From: Conoideocrella luteorostrata
Lineage: Eukaryota; Ascomycota; Sordariomycetes; Hypocreales; Clavicipitaceae
DNA: 64,000 bases
Direction: 5' to 3'
Assembly: GCA_032433595.1 (NCBI GenBank)
Contig: JASWJB010000015.1
Coordinates: 186,001-250,000, forward strand
Shown: piece by piece, positions 1 through 11,000 of the stretch
How positions within the stretch are numbered: the first letter of the stretch is position 1
How the letters are laid out: each line of letters opens with the position of its first letter
Notes under the pieces: generated by a model
Database searches by the model: none
The model's input: only the letters and a program-made list of their open reading frames with translations
What the model was told of the DNA's origin: nothing
Translations under genes and position numbers: made by a program

Positions 1-373
1 TCACGGCGCCCATTTAGGTTCATGCGTCTATTTGTCTCCATTTAATAAAGAATTAGTGTTATTTCGTATTTGACAATTGTTACATAGAGATCTCATAGGC
101 AATGACACCAGTATCTATTCGAGAAACGTTGTTACCTCTTAATTGCTCCACAGCACGTGAGTACACACCGTCTGATTGTGCTTCAACCATTTCAAGCTAG
201 TTCCAGCACGCGCCGCACGGCATATAATCCGACTCCGACCCGTGATCGGGCCGTAGCCGGAGGTATGCCTACCACATTTACCTCTCGTTCATAATCCTCC
301 ACGGGACTTGTCACTGCTGATACGAACGATTCTGTATTCGCGTGCCACACGCCCTTTCCATGAAGCCCTCATC
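1..373. other. Intergenic, upstream of cupin gene
   Basis: I see no gene here. The stretch immediately before the cupin start codon at 374 is presumably its promoter and 5' leader; no specific element is recognisable. Confidence 0.4.
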
Positions 374-1093
374 ATGGCACACACCGTCCAGTGCTACTTT
401 TTGTCTCCAAATGGCGATGTACCAAATAACCCATTACCCGTGCTGCATTATCATGGGGTGCTGCCCAAAAATGCTACGGAGGATGCAGTGACGCAGTTTC
501 TTACAGCAAATACTTGGGAAAAGAGGGTAAGTTGTCTGTCATTCGAAGAGTATTATGACAACGCATCACTAACCCTGTTTACTCGCTAAATAGGGGGCTT
601 GGGGACACATAGGCATCCGACATTTCCATCCGAACACTCACGAATGCTACGGTGAGAGAATTTTGCAACTAGCAGATGTTAGCCGCATGACTCAGAGTAT
701 TTATTCTTAATTAGGAATCGTCAGTGGTCGCTCTACAATGCTCATCGGTAAGATAGAAGATGGCAAAGGGAAGGAGGCAAAGGTGCAAAAGGGAGATGTG
801 ATCGTGCTTCCGGCAGGAACAGCACACTCAAATCTTGAGAGCACGCCCGACTACTTCTATATTGGCGTTTATCCACGGGTAAGTTTGGTCTATAATGAAC
901 GATTTAACGTTTTTCCCAATACTGATAAGCCCTTCAGCGTCATCCCAAGTGGGTGAACGAGATGGGGAAGAATCCAGCCACCAAGTTCTTATCTACTATT
1001 AAGGCTGTTGAGATGCCTGAAGAAGATCCGGTGTATGGGAAAGATGGGCCACTTCTAAAGCTGTGGCATTCGCAGAACCTGGCTAAATTGTAG
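374..1093 (+). CDS. YjlB-type cupin domain protein
   Basis: Four exons: 374-526, 594-651, 715-878, 938-1093, giving about 176 aa; all introns are GT-AG and the phases agree. The start at 374 (MAHTVQCYF) was chosen over an upstream ATG because it begins the family's usual N-terminus, followed by the PNNPLPVLHYHG segment. Two cupin motifs are visible: HFHPNTHECYG in exon 2 (metal-binding His/His/Glu) and VIVLPAGTAHSN in exon 3. There is no signal peptide, so the protein is likely cytosolic. YjlB-like cupins are small beta-barrel proteins of unknown substrate; I infer no reaction. It precedes the polysaccharide-type genes but nothing ties it to them functionally. Confidence 0.85.
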
Positions 1094-2794
1094 TTTCAAC
1101 CACAGCGCAGCAGGTCTGTGAGATGGCAGAATATATATAAACGCTTTATAATACACTAGTATCTCTCATCGCCGTCAAATATTTACCCATTCAAATGATA
1201 GCGTACCACAAACATTCTCGCGGGTTCCATCATCATTCCACCGAGTACTGGCAGAAGGATAAGGTAGCTGCAGAACAGATTATTCAGTACGTTGGACAAG
1301 AGTCTTCAGCAATTATCCGAATATAACCTCAACCTTTGTTTTTTAAGCTGTATTTGTATGCTAGTATAATACAGGTTTGTAATAACTCTGTCCCTGGACT
1401 AAGGGTTCTTGGAGGTTTTGTTTTTGGTGTGAATCCATTGCAAGTTATCTAGGTCTTGGGGTCGGTAATACAATTACTGGCGGCGCTGGCTTTTGTAAGG
1501 TCAATGCGTTAGATGTTTTTCCATACTTGTTGGACGGTAGGGTTATCTGGACGCCCGGAGCAGGAAGATAGAGGCCTCGGCTCCGTGAAAGGGGGAATAA
1601 GTAGGCGGATTGAGAGGATCTCTTAGAGGAGAAATTCTGCATCCAACAGCATCACGCATCATCATCGAAACGACATCAATATACATGAACTTGACCTCTT
1701 TCAATTGATTCTAACAGTTATGAGCCAGGGAAGGGAAAATAACTCTAAACTGCAACTTCTGGGAATTGCGCTAATTGGCCACGTAACTAACCGTCTTTCG
1801 CGAACTTGAGAAGTCTCAGTGATGCCCATACGACACAGCACGCCTTGAAAGCATGGGGGATCTGGCAGCTAACTGGCACCAAGACAAGGAGTCTCGCATG
1901 AATCTTGCTCCGCATCTTCATGTGCCGCAATGAATATTGACGTTGCGTCGTATCGGACAGCGCATACGTCAACTTACCGTGCGTACGATTTGGTCGAGAT
2001 CCCACTCGAGCCTTTGCATACTATAGTACGAGATATGAAAGCGCCTCTTTGTCAGTACTACACACGAAAAGATGAACTACCACGCGGGACATTGGGCGGG
2101 AAGAACAAGTAGGAGACAAGAACGTTGTATTATCTCCCGTTTGAGCCGGCGGCTTTGAAAGTAGAAGAATGGTGTGGCTCGATGTGTTTGGGCGTCAGTC
2201 TCCTCATTGTTCTCAAAGATCAATGCCTCCGCGCCGTCCAGGTATCGCAGACCGATGCTGATCCATTTTATCTCGCGCGTTGGTCCGCAATGCCTGACAC
2301 AATTACGTGGTTGCAGTTTCGCTCTAGAGTTAGTATAGACTGTGGGCTGCTATCCAAAAGGCAGTTGAATAGCGCACTATCCTCAATAGGAGATGTGACA
2401 GTGCTCTTTAGTAAACAATACTGTCGGACGCTCGAGGACGAACGGACCATCGCATATTCAGGGTAGGTAGTTTGGTGTGGAGATGTGAGCACGGTCCGAC
2501 CCGCAGGTAGCATAAGGACCTGAGATTTGGTATTGCCTTTAATAGTGCTATACCTGCTACGCCCCGTTGGATTAAAGCCATAAGATCCACCGATCGAAAT
2601 AAAATACATTGGCTTCGAGATGTGCCAGTGTAGAAATAGCTGATTGCGGCGCCGCCACAAACCCCGCGCCGCCGGGCCTAAGGTCTTCTTGTTATTCAAT
2701 TCATGATGGTATAAATACAGCGGCTTTCCCCGCTCGTTGCAGCTGGCTCACCCAACTTTCCCTTGCTCCCCAGCTTTCCCTGTCCGTGGCCAAA
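1094..2794. other. Intergenic, no supported gene
   Basis: Contains several short open frames on both strands with no recognisable domain and no consistent splice structure. A 43-codon ATG frame at 1195 and frames at 2125-2466 and 2268-2699 overlap one another and look like chance. The last few hundred bases probably hold the promoter of the spherulin-like gene. Confidence 0.4.
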
Positions 2795-3804
2795 ATGAGC
2801 GAGAAACCCTGGGTTGTTATGCCATTATACTACTATCCAATCAGTGAGGCTACATGGAAGCCGCTGTACGATGCGTAGGTCGATGTGACACTGCTTCCAA
2901 CATGGAACCAGAATGGGATCCATCCCACAAACTAACTGCCGCACATTTTCGCAGGATTTCCGTCTCCCCCGATATCAATTTTCTCGTCATTGTGAACCCA
3001 AACAGCGGGCCCGGAGCAGGTCCCCTGCCCGGCAACGACTACGTCAGCGAGGTGCCAAAGCTGAACTCGTTCCCAAATGTCCGCACCGTGGGATATGTGC
3101 GGATACATTACTGCCGTAAGCCCCTGGAAGAGACATGCTCGGAAATAGACCGCTATGCCGGCTGGGATCGCCACCATAGCATCCCAGGGCTCTATGTCGA
3201 AGGCATCTATGTCGATGAAACACCCAACCATGTCTCGGACGACAGGTCGGATTATCTAGACCGTCTCCGCCACTTCATCAAATGCAATGAGGGGCTGCTC
3301 GGTGAACGCATGGTAAGCAGCAGCAGGGATCCCCCGACAGTATATGGGCGAAACCCCTGTAACCCTGTTCCCCGTACTCCGTATTCCGGTGGCCCTCCAT
3401 AGTGGCAGGATCGATTCTTTCAGTCATCTGTCTATTTTAAGAGGTCATCACATCTACTAATTTCTCTCTCAAACAAACAGGTGGTACACAACCCAGGCAC
3501 TCCCCCAGAGGGGAGCCTGGGGTCGTTCGGTGACCCTGACTTGGTATGTATTTGCGAAGAACCCTACGAGCTCTACCAGAGCAGGGGCGTGCAAAGGCGT
3601 CTGGACGAGTTCTCGCCCAAATATGAGCGATGCGCCTACCAGATCTCAGGGATCCCCGCCGACGAAATGGACGGGGCTGTGCAGGAGCTGTGCCGGCGCG
3701 GGCAGTATGTATTTGCAACAGACCTGGCCGTAGACTTCTACGAGAGCTTTGGACCTAGTTGGCATGCATTTGTGGAGGCAGTGAGAAAGGCGTCGTGCCC
3801 TTGA
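2795..3804 (+). CDS. Spherulin-4 / Sph3-like glycoside hydrolase (GH135)
   Basis: Three exons: 2795-2874, 2955-3312, 3481-3804; about 253 aa, all phases consistent. The protein opens with VVMPLYYYPISEATWKPLY and continues with LVIVNPNSGPGAGP and VRTVGYVRIHY, the signature of the spherulin-4 family. The conserved acidic residues expected in GH135 are present: Asp-Glu in GIYVDETP (about residues 114-115) and Glu in CICEEPYELY (about 172-173). Known members, such as Aspergillus Sph3, hydrolyse the exopolysaccharide galactosaminogalactan and are needed for its synthesis. Unlike classical Sph3, no signal peptide or membrane anchor is visible here, so this copy may be cytosolic. The giant glycosyltransferase gene lies downstream on the same strand, which supports a role in polysaccharide metabolism. 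Confidence 0.88.
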
Positions 3805-5077
3805 CGGCATTGGTGGGTGCTGACCGGGTACCGCAGAATCTATGCAAGTAGCCTCAAAAAAAAAAAAAAAACGTCGTGATCGACACTAGAGCGGACCGCG
3901 GCCACCTGGCGCCTTTGACCTTATCTCGAGGCGTTGTGTCTCAAGCGTATCAATTCCGCCATCGGGTCCTAATTCATTAGGCCTTAATGTTTTTTTGGGG
4001 GCGGCAGAAGGGCTTATAGGTCTGAGCATGGAGCGCAGCAGTATCATTTAAACCACGCTAAAAAGCATAATTCAAAATTGTTTGCCTATTCCCATGCCAG
4101 ATCATTCATTGCAGCTGCGCCCAAATTGACCGTCTAACCTGTGTACCTACGGAGCAGAGCCGTGAGACTTTCTCAATGTCGTGTTCTTTGTACGCAGTAA
4201 CTCCTCGTGTTGCTCCGGACCGTTGTGCGGCCACTTTTGCCGCGTCGGATACGGCCCACTGTGGCTGCAGCTTGTATTCCACCAGGTCTCAGCAATCCGG
4301 TGTGAAGGGAGCTGTTGAAGTGATAAGATAATTATTATCTGTGGCGTTATTTTGGCGTATTTTTTGGCGTTGCTAGATGCAAGCCACGTACGACATGAGA
4401 CTCACCGGATGAATGGGTTAGAGTTGAATTATCTAAAGGAATCGACTAGCTTATGCTCCGCATGGAAAGTTGCTGATCTGCTACTCCATATATTTGAAAT
4501 AGAACATAATTGGATAACCTGGCACATCATTTTTCCCCAATACGGATACTTGTGCAATGATAAACAGTAGTACTGTTATCATGCTCTGTTGCTTTCAGCT
4601 GTGCAGCCTGCTGGCTTGGTCAACTGAGACATACACACGCTGCTCTGCACAATCTCACCTACCTTGGGTTCTTTGGTGCACTCATTGTGATGCGGCTCAG
4701 GTATGACTGCATAAGGAGCTGAGAAACTAATGGACGGACAACGCCTCACCAGCCCGTGCGCAGGCTGGATGGATTCCGAAGCCCGGCATGTACGAAAGTA
4801 CTCTCCTGGATCTCGAAATGTGAAATTTTGGCTGACCGCGCTGGCCGAGCTGGTCTTGACAGCCTGCTGTTCATTATATCTCCGTCCTGCCGGGGGAGGG
4901 AGGGGTTGACTCTGGGGATCACCGTGTTGGTTCCTTTACCTACCCGTAACATAACATAATATGTAGTTCAAGTTCCCCCGCCCACTAACGTTGAATGTAG
5001 TTGATACTCCAGCTGTTCTACTTCTATCCAGCTGTTTTTGGTTTCACAAAGCAAAACCTGCCACTCCCAGGTGCAAA
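3805..5077. other. Intergenic between spherulin-like and giant glycosyltransferase genes
   Basis: A run of 16 A begins at about 3857, shortly after the upstream stop codon. Two short open frames (4352-4570 and 4756-4959) have no recognisable features. The 3' part likely contains the promoter of the giant gene. No RNA gene or transposon signature is seen. Confidence 0.4.
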
Positions 5078-8000
5078 ATGGCGGTTAGTCACCTGGGATT
5101 ATCAGCAGTCGGCTGGCGTGAAATGATTAACTCGTGGTGGGACTTGGTAAGGATGTGTCGCAGCTGTCAGCCTCGTCTAGGGTACATCGTTTGCTGACTC
5201 CAGTTTGCTCTTGCAGCTCCTCGCCGGTTTCCTGTTCGGTAGTATTGTGCTTGGAGTATCGTACCTATTGTATAAAACATGTCGAGTCATTATTCGACGG
5301 GACCATGTAGGAGTTCCCTATGCAATCGTTACTCCCAGATTTCATTTTTTGATAACAGTTTGGCTTCAGGCAACACGCCGACAACCCCCATTGCCGCGTC
5401 GTATCATTCGTTATCTTGCGGGCCTGCGGCAGGACCCGGCAAGTTTGCAATCATCGCAGGAAACGACCAAAGAGGAGCTCAATTCCTTCGGCGTGTTCTT
5501 GGGCAGCTTCACGAACCCGCCCACTGATGCCCAGCGTCGACTGCTTTCTCAGTGGGACGTCCTCGTCGTCGACCCTTTCCGGGACGGGGTCGCCGATGCC
5601 CTGGCGACCTGCCAGTCCACTTCCAGACATGTCCTTGGCCGTATCGACGTTCAGGCCCTGAGCGGAGTCGCCACAGGCAAGAATACCGATGATGTGATCA
5701 AGAACCTAACCGTGCTCACCCAGACTCTTAACTCGCACTTGCGATGTAGGGAGCAGGAGAGTTCGGCTTACAGCGGGGTATTGCTTGCTGGCTTCCGCGA
5801 GCACTTCCGACCGGCGGTGATGAATGAGCTGGCTAGGTGTATCAAGCATATCGGACTCGACCTATGGCTCGAGCTGTCGTACCCCACGTACCTGACCGAG
5901 AATGAAGCACGTGCAATTGACATGAAGTACGTCAGGGGCATCGTGTACCGTAACGGCACGATCCGGCAAGATGGTGACCGCCAGAACTACTTCCAGATGG
6001 AGGCAATGCGCACCGTTATGCGCGATGTTGCAAGGCAGCGCGTCGCTCACGGCCCTGCGCTCATTATGTGGGAGACGATCGACGATGAGGAGGAGATGCA
6101 GTTCGCCGTTGTCATGCGCACGTACAACTGGTGTGCGTACAATAGCGCGCTGTGTTGGATAGGACACTTGGACGCGTTAATCGACGCCGAGGCAGCGAGC
6201 ACCCGCTCCACCAGGACCAAGCCGCTAGGAGCATTGATGTGGATGAAGAATGAGAACAACATGAGAGCCCACGATGTCTGGAGGACAAATAACGAGGTAA
6301 GCTAGCGAGCCAGCACGCCAGCCCCGCATCAGACTTGAAGGCGGGGGATAGCTGACATGGTTGCTGCAGATTTCCACCACCACCTCATCGACCTCGACCG
6401 TCCATGATGCTGCCTACGACTCCATTGCCACGTTTATACCGGGTCTCTCGGCGCATCTGCGGCTGCAACCACTGGCGGTGGATGGCCAAGAGGGGCGCGA
6501 TGGCACCACAAGAACCGCAGAGACCATAGTGACGGCAGGGGCCGCTGAGTCCACTGAGTCCACTGAGTCAGCCGAGTCTACTGAGGTAGCTACTACGGAG
6601 GTGGACCCCCAGCCCAAGTTCAACAGAGTCTCGACCTCATCGCTCTCCCCGCTGCTATCGCTCACCCAAAGTCAGAGCGACTCCGATTCTGAGTGTGGAA
6701 TAGTACACCCTTGGTCTGCCTTGGACGAGTACAGAGACTTCGACTCCGTGGGTCTAGGCTGTTTCCAACTCGGCCACGAGGCGACGTTTGCCGAGTTTGC
6801 AGATGTTTGCCGAACTCAGAGTAGCATCAGCGACCTCAACCTGTTGGTGCGGCTCAAGACAGAGGAGCTCAGCAAGATTCGCCACCAGATTGAAGCAATA
6901 TGCGAAAGTCCCGACCTCAGTCCCGCCGTCCTCCGCGCCATCAACGACCTCCTAGATCTTCTCCTTACTGCCGACAATGACGAACATGCACGAATCAAGG
7001 TCCTCTCGGGTCTGCACTCAGGCTTCCAGACGGACTCGGGCACTCAGTACTGGGGCGTCTATGATCTTGGTCACGCCGAAAGCGAGTGCCTAACTCTGTA
7101 TCTCTCCAACAAAGCCAAGGACCGCGCAGGAACTATTCTACATACTTTCCTCTCCAGTCGTCAATTCACGCGCGTCGACTGCCTTTTGGCTGAGCAGGCT
7201 TTGGCCGACAAGATCGCCGCTCCTGACGAGCCGTGGCTGCTATCCGCTCGCATTGTGCAGGATATTGAGCGTCTCTCGCCCTTGGAGGCAATTCTATTCC
7301 TCAAACGTCTCCAGTCATCTAGCACCAACTCGCAGTTCTTGAACAAGATCCGCAGCTCTCTCGAGCATCAGCTGCTTGAGATTCCCGCTTTGACTCAGCA
7401 GCGCGCCCTCAGCTCCGTGAAGTACCTCGGTGGCACCATCTCTGCAGATGATTTGGTTGACGCCCGTCTGTCATGGCTTGCCGAAAAGGGATGCTGGATT
7501 CCTGATCGTGCCAAGGCCATCAACTTGTTCCGGGAGGTGAGCGACCGCCTCTACACGGTTCTCATGCAAGGCGAGACCACAACTCTTGAGAAGCTGAGCG
7601 CTTGCATCCAGGAACTCGTGCGCAAGGGTCAGATCGATGCCAGCGTGGACATCTTTGCCATGTCCGTTTTCTGTGCATTCCGCAAATTAGCACTTGACGA
7701 AGTCTACCTCGAGATCATGGATCGCAATGTTTACCCCAACCACACCACCGATCAAGCAGGCTGCTTCGCCGAGAACTTTGCCCTTGGCTCACGTTGCGAC
7801 TCGTTCTTTGATGCCACTCCGCGCGACATTGGCCGCATCCTTGCCGACCGATACCGGGCCTACTACATGAGGTACCAGCCGCCTTTGCGCGAGGAGATGT
7901 TTACGGAGCTCCCAACCGCATACGCCGCCATGCAGGTCGATTTTGACACAGAGGATAGCAAGGAGAAGATGGCTTTCACGCATCAATTTACTTTCTTCGC

Positions 8001-11000
8001 GATATTCGCCGTCCCAGCTCTGATCGATGTGACACTGCTGACCACGATTGGGCGTGGTCTCTACCTAACCACTTTCATGTCCTCCGAGGAGAAGACTATG
8101 GCTACTCTGGCTCTCCTTCTGGCGCTGTTGATGAGCGGTGGCTTTGGTGCTTGGATCTGCTCAGGCGGGCGCTATTACTTCTACGCAAACGCATTCCCCG
8201 CCATGAACCTCTTTGTACTCTCTCGGTGTGTTGCTGGTTTTGCTACCACGATTGTCGTCGGCATTGGCGGCTTCCTGGTGGTTACCTTCCTCAAGCGATT
8301 GACAGCTGCGCTTATCTTCGTGTACTACTTCTCCATGCTGTCAACATATCTGATGGCCGTTAACGCCCTCTCCATCTATCAGCTGCCCGGTTCAAGCTTC
8401 CTCTCTGGTAGAACCGTCATCTTCTCCTGTATGCCGATTCTCTTCATCTCGCCAGCTGTTACTATGTTCACTGGTCGCGACATCGTTATCTACCTCCCAG
8501 TTCTTGGCTGCTTCTTGATCGCGCTCTTGCTAGGCGGGAGGAGCATTATTTCAAAATGGAGTTCTTGGTACCTCAAGATTCCCTTCGTGACTGATGCCGA
8601 AGTCGTTGGCTGGTATCGCCAACACCATAAAGCTTCCGTAGCGAATCTCTCTAACCTGGATGACAAAGACGTGATGCCCCTGGCTCGCTGTGCGCTTCAC
8701 GCCGCCGTCCTAAAGGAGGCCAACCGCTTCTATTTCTCCAAGTCATCTTTGGATCCGCTCGTTAAGAAGCTGGCCGAAGGGTACCAGTCCACCATGTTCC
8801 TCATGCGGTGGTACTGTAGGCACAAGAGATCTCGCCTGCCATTGCCCTACAGCACCACCTGGAATCTGACTCTCAAGGCCGGAATGGAAAATATGACCAA
8901 CATGCAGAAGGGGCTTAAACTTCATAGCGCCTTCCTGCACTGGCGGGCCACTGGCCGCGATATCTGGTCTAGCCTTCTCTACTTCGTCGTAGCTCTTCTC
9001 GACAAGTGGGTGTCGCTCCTCACTGGCGGCGATCTGGTCGGCCTCTCGGCAGCTAGTAATGAGGAGTTACGACTTGGCATCGGGTTCAGTTTGTGCTACT
9101 ATCTCGTCGGCGCAGTTTCGCTCGACATAGTATCTCAACCTCTTTGGACTGCAGCCAATGAAAAGTCCACAACACCGATTACCTCGCTGGATTCCCTCCA
9201 ACAGCTCACTCTCCGGGATGCCCAAGCCAGGCGCAGGCTCTACTGGAAGTCGCTATTTAAGTTCTTCTTCCTGCACATCTGGGGTGCGGCCATATTTGCG
9301 ACTCTAATGTGGGCATTCCAGTCCTCCCGCGACAACACCATCATGTTCATGGGACACGTTGGTGCCTACTCTGGCCTGCTTTGGTATCAGTATAACAAAA
9401 TCTTCTGCGGAGTCCACAGCGCCTCGGCCCTTGCCGTTGGCACCCTTGCAGGGTTGCCCACTGGGCTTGCACTTCAGTATTGCTTGCCAGACTTCGGATA
9501 CAGCAGTCTCGTGTCCTTGGCTGTTGCCACGTGGACATCTTGCTTGTGGTCCCTCTGCTCTGCTAATCTAGGATGGCCGACCTTCTTCTATTCTACGTCA
9601 ATACCCGAGAAGTCAACTGAGAAGTTAAACAAAGAGACTGTCAATGTTCTCTACTCGATCAACACCCTAGACCCTTCACCGGAATTTTCTCAGGAGGCTC
9701 TTTCCAAGATATTCGAGTCAACTCGCAGTCTCCCCGCGGACCAGAGGTACGTAGTTGAGCCAATTAAGCATCCCAGCCAGAGAATTGTGGAGCTGCTATC
9801 TTCTCGTAACAAGTCAAGGGCTCCTAGTGTTCTTACAGCCGCCTTCCCAGCATCCGGCTCCCTGCTGGACATGGCTGTACAAAACTGGAATACGGGAAAG
9901 ATCGCTGTGGAACTTGTGTCCTCCCATCACCTAGTATCGACTGGCGCCGAGATCCGGTCTATCAGCCGTCATATGGGTGACGAGCTGCACATTTTTGTCA
10001 GCCTTGGCTCAGACTATGTTCACGACGAGTGGAAGCCGACGGTTCACTGCTACTGGAATATCATCGCAGAGGCGATTGTTGGGGCTACCGCCAAGAACCA
10101 CGTGGGCTTGTCTTGCCCCGACGCCAAGCTGGCTGAGTTACTGGTTGTTGACCATGTCGATGACATGGAATTATCCATCCCCGAGGGCGTTAAGTTGCAG
10201 CTCGAGACGTCCTCCATGGAGCGCACTCGAGTCATTCGAGACGGCAACCGCACACTGCTCCACTACACTCTTCTCGGCGTGGACATGGACCTGGAGTGGG
10301 ATCTGCTACCCAAGGACATTCGATCCTACCTGCTCAAACGTTGTGGCGGATGGACTGAGCCCCTGTCAAGTAGCGAAGAAGATTGGTTGCGGCACAGGCT
10401 TGCATCACGCGGCTACCCAGGCGATGTGGCGTTGCATATTACCCGCTGCGAGCTGGGCGCTGCTCTCACAACTGCCATCCTAAAGTATGCCAACAATCTG
10501 GACATTGAGGGCTATGGAGTGACACCGGCCACTGGCCTCGGAGGGCAGGGCAATAACGTTCAGTCTGGTGTAGAGTTCTCCAACCCGAAGCATCCGTCTC
10601 TCATCAAGCCAATTCCGTCTCGCATGCTCCAAAAGGTCAATTTGTGTATCAAATTCCTAATCCTCTCCATGACTGCAGACCCTGAATACCAAAGGGAGCT
10701 TGATTTTGTAATTGGGAACAAGCCGGGCTTGATTCGCTGGCCGCTGATCTTCTTGCTCAACACGGTCTGGTCGTATTTTAAATTTTGGCAGAACATACTG
10801 ATCCCCTTGACCTTGTTCCACGGCCGCGACCACATGATCAGGATCCAGAAACATGCGAAAGGCCTGACCACCGTTTTGGAAAAGCGCAAAGTCGTAACTG
10901 AAAGCTTCAGTGGTCCTTCTACCTGGTTCTGGACCATGCAAGCTGATGGATGCTTACGATTATGTCAATACAACGGCTGCCATGACAATGAGCCGAGCGA

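Noticed and set aside
1930..2699. Overlapping frames 1930-2112, 2125-2466 and 2268-2699 as genes
   Set aside because: They overlap on both strands, lack domains and have no splice sites linking them.
3857..3872. Poly-A run taken as a retroposon tail
   Set aside because: No target-site duplication or upstream element; similar A or T runs occur at 20587, 38837, 46640 and 60840.
6414..6665. Antisense frame within the giant glycosyltransferase gene (Val/Ser/Asp repeats)
   Set aside because: Mirror of the repeated ACTGAGTCC codons on the coding strand; a shadow frame.
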